From NCBI RefSeq assembly GCF_017876775.1, contig NZ_JAGIOP010000002.1:62001-126000 (forward strand): DNA of 64,000 nucleotides. The letters are read 5' to 3'. The stretch comes from Mycolicibacterium lutetiense (GTDB lineage: Bacteria > Actinomycetota > Actinomycetes > Mycobacteriales > Mycobacteriaceae). Each line of letters starts with the position of its first letter. Position 1 is the stretch's first letter. Position numbers and translations under genes: made by a program. Shown piece after piece: positions 24,700-32,126 of this stretch. The notes under the pieces are model-generated. The model searched no databases and had not been told where the DNA came from. It saw only the letters and a program-made list of their open reading frames with translations.

Positions 24700-25263
24700 T
24701 CAACGCGCGGTCTTGGTGCCAAACGCAGTGGGGTCTGGCGACGGTTCGGGCTCACCGTCATCCCAGCCGCGGCAGTACGGACACCACAGCAGAAGCCGGT
24801 AGTGGGTCGTCTCTGAGTACAGAATGGCGAACAACCAGAGGTCCATCGGAATTCGAAGGCGAGTGGACCAGATTCCGGTTGATAGAGCGCCCGGAAGTGC
24901 GAGCGACAATAGCTGCGGGCCGACCAAGACGATGATCGTCACCGCTATCCCCGATGACCGAGTAACAAAATGGGCCAACCAGAGCCAGCGCTTCTTCCGC
25001 TGGGCACGGAGTGGAGCGTCGGTAGGCACTTCCTCGATGCAACGAACACATAACGGCCCCCTGAGCCGATGCCCTAGCGCCGCCAGTGCACACGCGGCCA
25101 TCACTGTGCCGGCAGTGAAGCGGCTGGTGGGCCCCAGAAAGCCAAACCACGACGCGATACACACAGCCAGCCAGCAGGGCAGGACATAGAGACTGGAATG
25201 GGCAAGCATCCGCGAGAATCGTGAGGCTCGTGAGTCGCCCCCACAGGCATTCCTGTGCGTCAT
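24700..25263 (-). CDS. multi-pass membrane protein with paired CxxC motifs
   Basis: 187 aa from ATG at 25263 (GGAGG about 7 nt upstream). Four membrane segments are likely: about 18-43, 48-66, 94-120 and 135-155. Two cysteine pairs face the same side by topology: CVRC after helix 2 and CPYC near the C-terminus, a possible metal or disulfide site. It lies upstream of the FtsK/AAA+ fusion on the same strand with a 235-bp gap. It is a candidate membrane anchor for that ATPase; inference from position only. Confidence 0.75.
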   Translation of the reverse strand: MTHRNACGGDSRASRFSRMLAHSSLYVLPCWLAVCIASWFGFLGPTSRFTAGTVMAACALAALGHRLRGPLCVRCIEEVPTDAPLRAQRKKRWLWLAHFVTRSSGIAVTIIVLVGPQLLSLALPGALSTGIWSTRLRIPMDLWLFAILYSETTHYRLLLWCPYCRGWDDGEPEPSPDPTAFGTKTAR

Positions 25264-25336
25264 CTCAGGTCCTCCGTTGGCCGGGCGTTTTGCCGGCATT
25301 TTGCTTCGATCACGTCGCGATGCTCGCGCACGTCGA

Positions 25337-25576
25337 CTACTTCGACGAGTCGGCATGCACGACACGCCGACGCAGCTGGTCGGCCGAAACGGTCGGACTG
25401 CGTGCAAGTAGAGGGCACGTGACAGTGCCTGTCGCGAAGCCGGTTTCGCTTCCAGAATCAGGCTGCACCCGCTTTCCACGGATGCAGGTGACCGCTGCGA
25501 GAATGCGCCGCAGCTGATCCAGCTGTCTCAAGACTCCGTCGAGGGTGCACGACACACGGGTGTACTGAATCCACAC
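25337..25576 (-). CDS. possible small protein (79 aa)
   Basis: Open frame filling the 363-bp gap before the membrane protein gene. The product has a helix (LDGVLRQLDQLRRILAAV) and a Ser/Thr-rich tail. Third-position GC is only moderate, there is no clear ribosome site, and no family is recognised. Listed because nothing else explains this stretch. Confidence 0.3.
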   Translation of the reverse strand: MWIQYTRVSCTLDGVLRQLDQLRRILAAVTCIRGKRVQPDSGSETGFATGTVTCPLLARSPTVSADQLRRRVVHADSSK

Positions 25577-25596
25577 TGTCGCCGTCGCAGCGTGTA

Positions 25597-25613
25597 ATCT
25601 CTAAAATAGAGAT
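25597..25613 (+). promoter_or_regulatory. palindromic operator over a -10 box
   Basis: Perfect 7-bp inverted repeat ATCTCTA / TAGAGAT with a 3-nt AAA centre. TAAAAT inside it (25602-25607) reads as a -10 hexamer for the two small membrane genes just downstream, with AAGGAGG starting at 25616. A repressor bound here would block the promoter. The cognate regulator is unknown. Confidence 0.55.
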
Positions 25614-25627
25614 AGAAGGAGGTTGGG

Positions 25628-25807
25628 ATGCGAGGCGGAATCAGCTCCCCGCGGCGGCAACTGCCATGGAATCGCACCGTGCACGAACGCACCGCACGCC
25701 AGATCGTCCTCGCGGCCACACTGTTGTGTGCCGCGGTGCTGGCCGGAACTGCCCTCGGTGAGAACCCTTGTCTAACAGGCCTGATTGCCGAGTTGGTTGT
25801 GCGATGA
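25628..25807 (+). CDS. small membrane protein (59 aa), coupled to next gene
   Basis: Found by hand. ATG at 25628 lies 5 nt after a strong AAGGAGG site. The product starts basic (MRGGISSPRRQLPW), has one hydrophobic helix (about 25-43, IVLAATLLCAAVLAGTAL), and a short tail with one Cys. The stop overlaps the next ATG (ATGA). It could be a single-span membrane protein or a secreted peptide with an uncleaved signal. Function unknown. Confidence 0.7.
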   Translation: MRGGISSPRRQLPWNRTVHERTARQIVLAATLLCAAVLAGTALGENPCLTGLIAELVVR

Positions 25808-25959
25808 CCCGACGCGTCATGGTTCTCATCACCGCGGGCGCGGTCGGTTCGGTACTGGGCTGCCTCTATCTAGCGGACATCGGCATGTTGGTGTGCGCCA
25901 CAATCATCGGTGCTATTTGCTGGATCGTGCTCGACTTCCTCAAATGGCAGGGGGAGTGA
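25804..25959 (+). CDS. small two-span membrane protein (51 aa)
   Basis: ATG at 25804 overlaps the stop of the 59-aa gene, so translation is coupled. Two hydrophobic helices (VMVLITAGAVGSVLGCLYL and LVCATIIGAICWIVLDFL) fill most of its 51 residues. Paired tiny membrane proteins under one operator are seen in toxin-antitoxin, holin and immunity cassettes; none can be chosen from sequence alone. Confidence 0.7.
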   Translation: MTRRVMVLITAGAVGSVLGCLYLADIGMLVCATIIGAICWIVLDFLKWQGE

Positions 25960-26046
25960 GGTCGGGTGCCGGTGTCGACCCTGGTGGTGGCTGGTTCTGC
26001 GATATATATTGGAGGCGTTCTCCTTGGTGGTGGAACACACGTGGGA

Positions 26047-26085
26047 TGCGAGGCCCCGGCTCCAGTCGGGGCCTCGCATATTTTC
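26047..26085 (+). terminator. intrinsic terminator
   Basis: 11-bp perfect inverted repeat TGCGAGGCCCC / GGGGCCTCGCA with a 10-nt loop, followed by TATTTTCT. It ends the transcript of the two small membrane genes. Confidence 0.88.
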
Positions 26086-26294
26086 TCTGTCAACAGTCCC
26101 GCGACTACTGAGCTGAGCTGCGCAGAGATGCGCTCATCGCCACGCACCAGGATCTGGCCAGTTACCTGCCTGCCGGGGCCTGTCGCGAGGCGATCCGCCG
26201 CCCCCGAATTCATTTGGCCCGCCATTAGATCCGCCACAGGCTCTGACCCGAAAACCAATTGCTCCACATCACTTCTGTCACGGACCATGATTCG

Positions 26295-27041
26295 ATGACG
26301 ACCGTTCTGCACGAGCCGGGGCCCAGCACGGTGATGCTGGCCGGCGACTGGCACGGCAACACTGGCTGGGCGACGTCGCTGATCCTGTCCGCAGGTGTCC
26401 GCGGCATCCCGGTGCTGCTGCAGCTTGGAGATTTTGGATTCTGGGTTCCGGGGCGTCGTACCGACGACTATCTCGACGAGATCGACATGGCCTGTGCACG
26501 TCACGGCGTCACAGTGCTGTGGGTCGACGGCAACCATGAATGCTTTGATGCGTTGTACGACCTGCCGGCTGACCCCGACACGGGACTGCGCCAGATCCGG
26601 TCGCACATCTTCCACCTGCCCCGCGGCCTGCGCTGGCGCTGGCACGGCAAGACGTGGATGGCCTTGGGTGGCGCGCACTCGGTGGACCGCCCCATGCGCA
26701 AGCCCGGCGTGAGTTGGTGGCCCGAGGAACGTCTCACCGCAGCTGATGTCTCCCACGCGATCAGCGGCGGCCCGGTCGACGTGATCGTCGCGCACGATGC
26801 ACCGGACGGCTACGAGATCCCGGGTCTGCCCGGCGGTTTCCCGCCAGCCGAGCTGTACCAGGCCGACCTGCATCGGCAGCTTGTCGGCGAGGTTGTAGAC
26901 GCCACCACGCCAACGGTGCTGTACCACGGCCACTACCACATCCGCTACACCGCGCAGCGCGGACCGACCCGGATCATCGGCCTAGCCGACGACGGCGGCA
27001 ACTTCGTGAAGAGCGCCATGATCCTGGACCTGACCGTCTGA
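26295..27041 (+). CDS. calcineurin-like metallophosphoesterase
   Basis: 248 aa. All metal-binding blocks of the family are present: GDWHGN (17-22), LGDFG (44-48), GNHE (79-82), VAHD (near 158) and YHGHYH (near 213). The cytosolic enzyme hydrolyses phosphoesters; the substrate may be a nucleotide, nucleic acid or protein and cannot be told. ATG at 26295 is preferred over upstream in-frame starts because similarity begins there. It stands alone on the element. Confidence 0.9.
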   Translation: MTTVLHEPGPSTVMLAGDWHGNTGWATSLILSAGVRGIPVLLQLGDFGFWVPGRRTDDYLDEIDMACARHGVTVLWVDGNHECFDALYDLPADPDTGLRQIRSHIFHLPRGLRWRWHGKTWMALGGAHSVDRPMRKPGVSWWPEERLTAADVSHAISGGPVDVIVAHDAPDGYEIPGLPGGFPPAELYQADLHRQLVGEVVDATTPTVLYHGHYHIRYTAQRGPTRIIGLADDGGNFVKSAMILDLTV

Positions 27042-27242
27042 CAGCAGCCGCCGCGGGCGACGAACACTGCAGCTCGGGAGCGAGCGGTGCTCCGGTCCGC
27101 TGCGGTGCCAGCGCCTGTCACCACCAACAGCTCCAGGCGCAGCTGCGGGCTCGGAGGGCGGGACACGGCGGGCCGCGACACTGACGCACATCACGTCCCC
27201 CGATGTCCGAAGCTGTCGAGCCTCGGTGCGAAGATGCTGTGC

Positions 27243-27473
27243 ATGGCTGAGGAGATGGTGCAGCGCGTCAAACCAGCTCGCCGGGATGTCGAGCTGAAGG
27301 ATCTCACCATCCTCGTGCGCGCTGACGGAAATCCATTCGCCGTGCGGTGCTTCACCGAGGCGGAGTATGGCGAAGCAGAGCGCTACGCCACCGAGATCAA
27401 TGGTGAGTTGGTCGATATCTCCTGGCCGCGGCTGACTGACTCGACAGCCGCGGCCGATCAATCGCTGTCGTAG
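27243..27473 (+). CDS. hypothetical small protein (76 aa)
   Basis: Acidic, compact alpha/beta protein (VELKDLTILVRADG, FTEAEYGEAERYATEI). ATG at 27243 is chosen; ATG at 27234 is equally possible. No family recognised and no strong ribosome site, but codon use is GC-rich at third positions, as in its neighbours. Confidence 0.55.
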   Translation: MAEEMVQRVKPARRDVELKDLTILVRADGNPFAVRCFTEAEYGEAERYATEINGELVDISWPRLTDSTAAADQSLS

Positions 27474-27596
27474 TGGCGCCGGTGCGGCATTTCCCGTCAC
27501 AGATCCGAGCAATCGCTCCGATCCGGTCCAGGTCTCCTCAACGTCGACGACATCGCGGCGCGCACGACAGAGCAGCGGAGGGTCACGCTGCTGTTC

Positions 27597-27878
27597 TCAG
27601 AGCGCGAAGGTGACGATCCAGCGCGGGTCGTTCTGCTCGATCGCCGCGGCTGCTTCCACGAACACGCCGCGGCTGCGTTCCTCGTCATCGAGTCCGAAGC
27701 GGTGTGCGATCGCGCCGGTGACGGCGGCGGTGTTGGCGTCGTCCCACTGCCCGGTGGCTCGCTGGCCTTGGGGGAGGTACACGTCAGCGCGGCCGTGGCG
27801 CGACACCCGGATCGCTTCGGTCTCGCGGTGGTCCCACACGTCGTAGTCCAGGTGCACGAAGACAGTCGCGGTGCTCAC
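27597..27878 (-). CDS. hypothetical small protein (93 aa)
   Basis: GTG at 27878 overlaps the stop of the upstream gene (GTGA). Beta-rich start (ATVFVHLDYDVW), basic centre (RHGRADVYLPQGQRATGQW) and a helical acidic end closing on WIVTFAL. Final member of a five-gene leftward run of very small genes, as seen in phage and plasmid early regions. Function unknown. Confidence 0.6.
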   Translation of the reverse strand: MSTATVFVHLDYDVWDHRETEAIRVSRHGRADVYLPQGQRATGQWDDANTAAVTGAIAHRFGLDDEERSRGVFVEAAAAIEQNDPRWIVTFAL

Positions 27879-28114
27879 GACTGGAATGCCCCGCCGGCAT
27901 CCACGATGCGGGCTGCTGTCGCCCATGCGAATTCGACGCGGCCGCCTCGCCCATCGCTACGCGACACCGTGGCGAATGGGTGGGCCCAGCCGATGATGCG
28001 TGCTGGCTCCCCGTCGAGCGTCACTTTCGATTCGCAGAGTTGTTGGCGTTGGGCGTCGTCGAGTCCACCGTGTGTTGGCATGCGCGCATAGTGGCAGCCA
28101 TCGCACGGGAGCAC
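27875..28114 (-). CDS. small protein with CxxCH motif (79 aa)
   Basis: The N-terminus reads LPCDGCHYARMPTHGGLD, with a CxxCH pair plus nearby His residues that could hold zinc; a c-type haem is unlikely without a signal peptide. An alpha/beta body follows (VTLDGEPARIIGWAHPF). GTG at 28114 is taken; an ATG at 28081 would drop the Cys pair. Coupled to the next gene by a 4-nt overlap. Confidence 0.55.
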   Translation of the reverse strand: MLPCDGCHYARMPTHGGLDDAQRQQLCESKVTLDGEPARIIGWAHPFATVSRSDGRGGRVEFAWATAARIVDAGGAFQS

Positions 28115-28144
28115 GATGCTCGGCGCGAGTGCTTTTGGAGGAGA

Positions 28145-28330
28145 TCAGCTCAGGATTGTCAAGGCTTCGCTTTGCGCGCGCGTCCAGTGGCGTGGGGGTG
28201 CGTCACCGGTGAACGTGGTCTCGTCCCACTCAATGGTGAAGATGCCTGGACGCATCCCGTGGTCGAGCCAGTCGACGACGGCGCCGATCGCGCCATTAGC
28301 GGTCTTGACAACATTGCCGAGTTCGACCAC
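28145..28330 (-). CDS. small hypothetical protein (61 aa)
   Basis: GTG at 28330 follows a GGTAAGG ribosome site and lies 6 bp after the previous stop. The product is a small beta-type protein (VELGNVVKTANGAIGAVVDW, then GIFTIEWDETTF), as in SH3-like or Tudor-like barrels. No family confirmed. Confidence 0.55.
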   Translation of the reverse strand: MVELGNVVKTANGAIGAVVDWLDHGMRPGIFTIEWDETTFTGDAPPRHWTRAQSEALTILS

Positions 28331-28336
28331 GGCGCC

Positions 28337-28546
28337 TTACCTTTCGACGGAGCAGATGTGGGTGTAGCTGAACCGGTCGAGATTCTGCTGCGACTTGATG
28401 GCGGTGAGCTGGCCGGCGGATTCACCGTCTGCGATGACCCCGTAGAGCCGTAGGCGGCCGTAGGCGTCGTAGCCGGGCTCGGCCAGGATCGCCGCGGCCT
28501 CGTCGTAGGTCAGGGTCTTCTCAACGCCGCCATCGATGATCGACAT
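28337..28546 (-). CDS. small hypothetical protein (69 aa)
   Basis: ATG at 28546 overlaps the upstream stop (TGATG), with GGAGG about 10 nt before. Contains LTYDEAAAILAEPG and a following strand-rich half (RLRLYGVIADGESAG). Resembles short phage regulatory proteins in size and composition only. Confidence 0.6.
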   Translation of the reverse strand: MSIIDGGVEKTLTYDEAAAILAEPGYDAYGRLRLYGVIADGESAGQLTAIKSQQNLDRFSYTHICSVER

Positions 28547-28800
28547 CAGCGGTTCTCCTCCATCCAGCCGCGAGCGGTGACCAGGCCCAGTGGACCGTTC
28601 GCCACAGACTCATCGGGCTTTCCGTAGTTCTTCACCACGGCCGTCGCGGTGTTCAGTGGCGTCCACACGATCAGAATCTCGATACCGTCACGGCCGTAGA
28701 CGACCTGCTCCTGGTCTTCGAAGCACGGGGTCACCGAGACGGTGGCCCATCTGTGTTGTGCGGCGACCTGTTCGAGCACCGCGCGTCCGTTGTAGGTCAT
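28546..28800 (-). CDS. small hypothetical protein (84 aa), first of leftward run
   Basis: ATG at 28800. An alpha/beta product (RAVLEQVAAQHRWATVSVTP, then VVYGRDGIEILIVWTP) that ends with a RGWMEENR helix. No strong ribosome site. It opens the run of five small genes (28800 to 27597) that is divergent from the 82-aa gene at 29001. Confidence 0.5.
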   Translation of the reverse strand: MTYNGRAVLEQVAAQHRWATVSVTPCFEDQEQVVYGRDGIEILIVWTPLNTATAVVKNYGKPDESVANGPLGLVTARGWMEENR

Positions 28801-29000
28801 GTCGGCATCGTGGCAGGGCCCGCACATCACCGGTGTGCACGGCGCGACCAGCACCAGTGGGCAGGCGCATCTCGCCACCCCCGCCGCGATGTCACGTCCT
28901 GAGAGTGATCCGGCGGGAGGACCGCGACGCGCCGCGTTCGCCGGTCGGAGAACGGCGCGGGCAGAGTCGCGCTGCCATCCGCCGACGAGAGGAATCATCC

Positions 29001-29249
29001 ATGGGCAGCACGAACTTCGAGCAGCTACGCATCAACGTGCTCAACGCTGCACGCGAAGGCCGGGCCACCTACCTGCCGGCCGGTGCCCGAGACAACCGCA
29101 CCGCCGAGGTCTACATCGATGGCGAGCTGGTAGGCCAGGCGTCCACCGTCGCGCACTTCGTGCGTGAGGATCCGGAGAACACCACGCGCTTCGGGGAACG
29201 AAAATTGCTGCCCGGATACGACCACCAGATCCCGGAACGGTTGCGCTGA
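29001..29249 (+). CDS. small hypothetical protein (82 aa)
   Basis: ATG at 29001 follows AGAGGA. Residues 5-25 form a helix (FEQLRINVLNAAREG), then two strand pairs (AEVYIDGELVGQAS) and a basic C-terminus. Good third-position GC. Divergent from the small-gene run. Function unknown. Confidence 0.55.
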   Translation: MGSTNFEQLRINVLNAAREGRATYLPAGARDNRTAEVYIDGELVGQASTVAHFVREDPENTTRFGERKLLPGYDHQIPERLR

Positions 29250-29494
29250 AACGAAACTGGAACCAGATTGGCGCCGGCCCGGCTCAAGCCGCAGCGAACA
29301 GGAACCCGTCACCGTCTGCGACCCAACTTCCGGGCGGGAAACCGTGATCAGCGATGAGAGATGCCAGGGCCGGGCTGCGCACCGCGGAGCTGGTCCCGCT
29401 CAGCCGCACCAGCACCGTGCCCTTGTCATCTTCGACCCACCGCGGCGGGGAGGCGCTGATTGCTGGTCGACGCCGTCGCCAGCCCCACTTCGGA

Positions 29495-29680
29495 CTATCT
29501 CGCGACGAACGACAGGAACACCTGCTGCTTCTGCCCGCCGGCGGTCACGTCGAATTCTCCGTCAGCGTGCACCGGGTCACCGCCTGCCGCGCGGATCTGG
29601 GAGGCGACGGATTCAAGGATCAGCGCCAGGGTCTCGGCGTCGTCGGGGCCATCGGTGGATGCGGAAACAGTCAGGTTCAT
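29495..29680 (-). CDS. small hypothetical protein (61 aa)
   Basis: ATG at 29680. Pattern strand (MNLTVSAST), helix (DDAETLALILESVASQIRAAGG), then strand pair (EFDVTAGGQKQQVFLSFVA), which would make a small two-layer fold. Third-position GC is typical. It is the last element gene before the tRNA-Pro junction. The following 29250-29494 may hold a short frame ending VADGDGFLFAAA, but it lacks a start. Confidence 0.5.
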   Translation of the reverse strand: MNLTVSASTDGPDDAETLALILESVASQIRAAGGDPVHADGEFDVTAGGQKQQVFLSFVAR

Positions 29681-29962
29681 CGACACGGCGTCAGTGTCAC
29701 CGCACCCTGGTGACCGGGCTCTGCGCGGCGCGAACACCGACTCGCACTAAGCCCGTCGAACAGCGTGGTGTCGACCGTGCGGACGTGACATTCTGAACCG
29801 AGTCCGTGCGGTCTGCGCAGGCCGAGCCACCCGAACTCCCGGCCCGACTTCACACATAGTTCCCACTCAACGGCTAATCCCGCCTATCCACTCTGCTATG
29901 TTTATGCAGGTCAAAGACGCATGGGCAGCGGCCTGAATCAGGGAAAACAGTGGTCTACACTC

Positions 29963-30004
29963 CTGGGGGTCAAGTGGTCGCAGGTTCAAATCCTGTCAGC
30001 CCGA
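29963..30004 (+). other. attachment site: 3' half of tRNA-Pro(GGG)
   Basis: The stretch begins at the anticodon loop (CTGGGGG, anticodon GGG = Pro), followed by the 3' anticodon strand TCAAG, the variable loop, the T-arm GCAGG-TTCAAAT-CCTGT and the acceptor strand CAGCCCG plus A. The 5' partner strand CTTGA is replaced by an unrelated CACTC and no D-arm or 5' acceptor strand exists upstream, so this is not a functional tRNA. Crossover in the anticodon loop is typical of tyrosine-recombinase elements. It marks one end of the element occupying the left 30 kb. Confidence 0.88.
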
Positions 30005-30014
30005 CACAGAAGAG

Positions 30015-30048
30015 AAACTCGCCGGCGAAAGCCGAGCGAGTTTTTTTT
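30015..30048 (+). terminator. intrinsic terminator of the original tRNA gene
   Basis: AAACTCGC / GCGAGTTT stem with an inner CGGC-GAAA-GCCG tetraloop hairpin and an 8-T run. It lies 11 nt after the tRNA-Pro 3' end, as expected for the native terminator left in place on the chromosomal side. Confidence 0.93.
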
Positions 30049-30193
30049 CTTTGTCGGGGACATGATGCGGGTCCTGTCGGCCCGACGTAGATCAGAGGCG
30101 GTTTCCGAGGTTCAGAAGCCAGGGGAACCTACGCCGGTATGACCACGACGCGTCATGCGCTCGTACCTGTGCGGTTGCTGCCAGGATGGCCGG

Positions 30194-30721
30194 ATGAGCC
30201 CGAAGAGCCGAATCGTCCTGTCCGTCATCGCCACCGCCGCGGTGCTGCCGCTCGCCGCGTGTAGCGGCGGCGCCGCGCGGGCCACGGAGACCACCGTGGC
30301 GGAGACTTCCAGCACCATCGCGACTACCAGCGCCGCAGTGTCGCTGCCCGAGTCCTGCACCGCCACGCCGGCCGGCCCTTTCGGTCTCACGGGAGTCGAG
30401 CTCACCCCCGCGGCCGGGCACACTGACGGCGCGAAGACTGTCCGCTGGACCACGAACGCGCCGATCCCGGCCGGCAAAGTGGCATTCACCCTGGTCAGCG
30501 GCACCATCATGCGCGGCGTGAAGTTCAGCGACGGTGAATTGATCGAGAACTACGTGTTCCACGCGACAGGAGCGCCGCAGGACGACCTCACGATCCCGCC
30601 GAGCTCCGACGGCAACACCGTGTCGGCCGTCATCCCGGCTGCCGCCGCCGAGGAGCTCGGGGACACCTGGTCGGCCAATGTGGAGGTCGACGGGGAGGCG
30701 ACTGGCAAGTGCGCGCCGTAG
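30194..30721 (+). CDS. putative lipoprotein (175 aa)
   Basis: Start ATG at 30194. Lipoprotein signal: basic MSPKSR, hydrophobic helix, and lipobox LAAC with Cys at about 23. A Thr/Ser-rich linker follows, then an Ig-like beta domain with two more Cys (ESCTATP... and ...GKCAP) that may form a disulfide closing the domain. First chromosomal gene after the attachment site. Exported and lipid-anchored; function unknown. Confidence 0.8.
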   Translation: MSPKSRIVLSVIATAAVLPLAACSGGAARATETTVAETSSTIATTSAAVSLPESCTATPAGPFGLTGVELTPAAGHTDGAKTVRWTTNAPIPAGKVAFTLVSGTIMRGVKFSDGELIENYVFHATGAPQDDLTIPPSSDGNTVSAVIPAAAAEELGDTWSANVEVDGEATGKCAP

Positions 30722-30914
30722 CGCCGGCGTCGGCGCCGGGAGCTCGTGTCGCGCAGAGCTTCACTGGTTGATCGAGGCCCGAATTCGGGCAGAGCGAAGC
30801 ACCTCATAGGAGTGGCCCGTCACAAGACCTACGTGGAACCCGCTACTGCAACGTCGCGTACGTTCTTAGAGAATCAAAACCAAGAACCTAACGCAGCATT
30901 CAACGAAGGCCATC

Positions 30915-31172
30915 ATGTCCCAGGATCAGAACACAGACGTCCCACCGAATCACCTCTCCATCGATCCGCGCAGCGCCTTCTATGACGAAGAGGTGCTCCA
31001 GCGCGACGTGGGTATTCGTTTCAATGGCGTCGAGAAAACCAATGTGCACGAATACAACGTGGCCGAGGGTTGGGTGCGTGTGGAAGTCCCCACCGCCAAG
31101 GATCGCCGCGGAAATCCGATGGTCGTCAAGCTCAGCGGCACGGTTGAACCTTATTTCCGCTCAGCCAATTAG
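30915..31172 (+). CDS. DUF3297 family protein
   Basis: 85 aa matching DUF3297 from end to end: HLSIDPRSAFYDEEVLQRDVG, GIRFNGVEKTNVHEYN, GWVRV, then GNPMVVKLSGTVEPYF. A small conserved cytosolic protein widespread in bacteria, glutathione-linked in some genomes; the role is not known. Its end overlaps the end of the convergent secreted-protein gene. Confidence 0.92.
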   Translation: MSQDQNTDVPPNHLSIDPRSAFYDEEVLQRDVGIRFNGVEKTNVHEYNVAEGWVRVEVPTAKDRRGNPMVVKLSGTVEPYFRSAN

Positions 31173-31538
31173 CGGACGCCCTTGGCTTACTGGCGCGGTT
31201 CTGGGTTCGTCAGACCGTGCCGAGGTGAGCCGGTAGAAAAACCCTCTCCGACCAGCATCGGATAGGGTTTTCTCGTTGCCCGGCCGGTCGGCCTGCCAAC
31301 AAAAGCCCCCCAGGCCGATTCCCACACCGAATTCGAAGTCCACGTTGACGCCCGGCACACCACTGACAGTGCCCGTGTTGGAGTTCGGGTTGCCGACGCA
31401 GTAATCGACCTCGACGCCATCCACGACGTCGCTCGTGCAGGTCGCGATTGGTTCTGCCGAGGCTTTCGGCGCGCCGACGATGGTGGACAGGGCGAGCGCG
31501 CTCGCTGCTATCGCCCGCCGCCCGAATCGTGCCTGCAC
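31161..31538 (-). CDS. small secreted protein
   Basis: 125 aa. Cleavable signal (GRRAIAASALALSTIVG...ASA, cut about residue 28). The mature part has Cys pairs (ATCTSD, VDYCVGN) and a Gly-rich VGIGLGG end. Relatives that I recall stop near that Gly-rich motif, whereas here the frame continues through a strong hairpin (31237-31272), adding about 45 residues that translate the terminator. The tail may therefore be non-native. Confidence 0.7.
   Translation of the reverse strand: MQARFGRRAIAASALALSTIVGAPKASAEPIATCTSDVVDGVEVDYCVGNPNSNTGTVSGVPGVNVDFEFGVGIGLGGFCWQADRPGNEKTLSDAGRRGFFYRLTSARSDEPRTAPVSQGRPLIG
31237..31272. terminator. bidirectional intrinsic terminator inside the end of an open frame
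   Basis: AAAACCCT-(A/C)-TCCGA type stem: AAAACCCT and AGGGTTTT arms plus CTCCGA/TCGGAT inner pairing, A-run on one side and T-run on the other. It serves DUF3297 and/or the convergent secreted-protein gene. Confidence 0.85.
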
Positions 31539-31544
31539 AGCGTG

Positions 31545-31946
31545 CTACTTCGTGAGCAGCGAGTGGTAGAGCTCGAATGAGGCCTGTTCGACCCAACCGT
31601 GTTGTAGCTTGCCGTCGGCCACGGACCAGACGGCTGTGCCGGTCAGGACGATCGGTTTACCGTTGGGTTCGGTGCCGAGCATGCCTTTGTTGGTCCCCGT
31701 CAGTACCCACCGAGAGGTGACGCGGGTGCCATCCTCGTTCTGAAAGGATTCGACAGGTTTGATGTGCAAGTCGTTGACCTGATCGAGGAATTGCTGCACC
31801 CAGTTTTTTACGTTGTCCAGCCCAGAGATTTTCTGACCACTGGCTTCGATAACGATGTCGTCGGCGGCGAACCGGTCGACGGCATCGGCGTCGCGGGCGT
31901 TCCAGACGTCATCCCAGAACGCGGCGACGATTTCTGTTGATCGCAT
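31545..31946 (-). CDS. SnoaL-like (NTF2 fold) protein
   Basis: 133 aa with the NTF2/SnoaL layout: helix FWDDVWNARDADAVDRFAADD, strand VIEASG, GLDNVKNWVQQFLDQVND, then three strands (RVTSRWVLTGTNKG, KPIVLTGTAVWSVADGKL, HGWVEQASFELY). Members are small-molecule isomerases, cyclases or binding proteins; the substrate is unknown. Cytosolic, single gene. Confidence 0.85.
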   Translation of the reverse strand: MRSTEIVAAFWDDVWNARDADAVDRFAADDIVIEASGQKISGLDNVKNWVQQFLDQVNDLHIKPVESFQNEDGTRVTSRWVLTGTNKGMLGTEPNGKPIVLTGTAVWSVADGKLQHGWVEQASFELYHSLLTK

Positions 31947-32126
31947 ATCCGCACGATCCCACTCTTGTTCTGCGGCCGTGGCGATTTCGACATACTTTCG
32001 GAGCCGGGCGGGCTACCGCGAACGACCCGGCTACGCCGCAGCCGCTCCATCCGAGACCCGGACGGCCACTCGTGTACCTTCCGGGTTCTCGCTGATGCCT
32101 TCGTGTTTCGTGTTCACAGCAGCCCG

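Noticed and set aside
29890..30004. A complete tRNA gene
   Set aside because: Only the half from the anticodon loop onward is present; no 5' acceptor, D-arm or 5' anticodon strand pairs with it.
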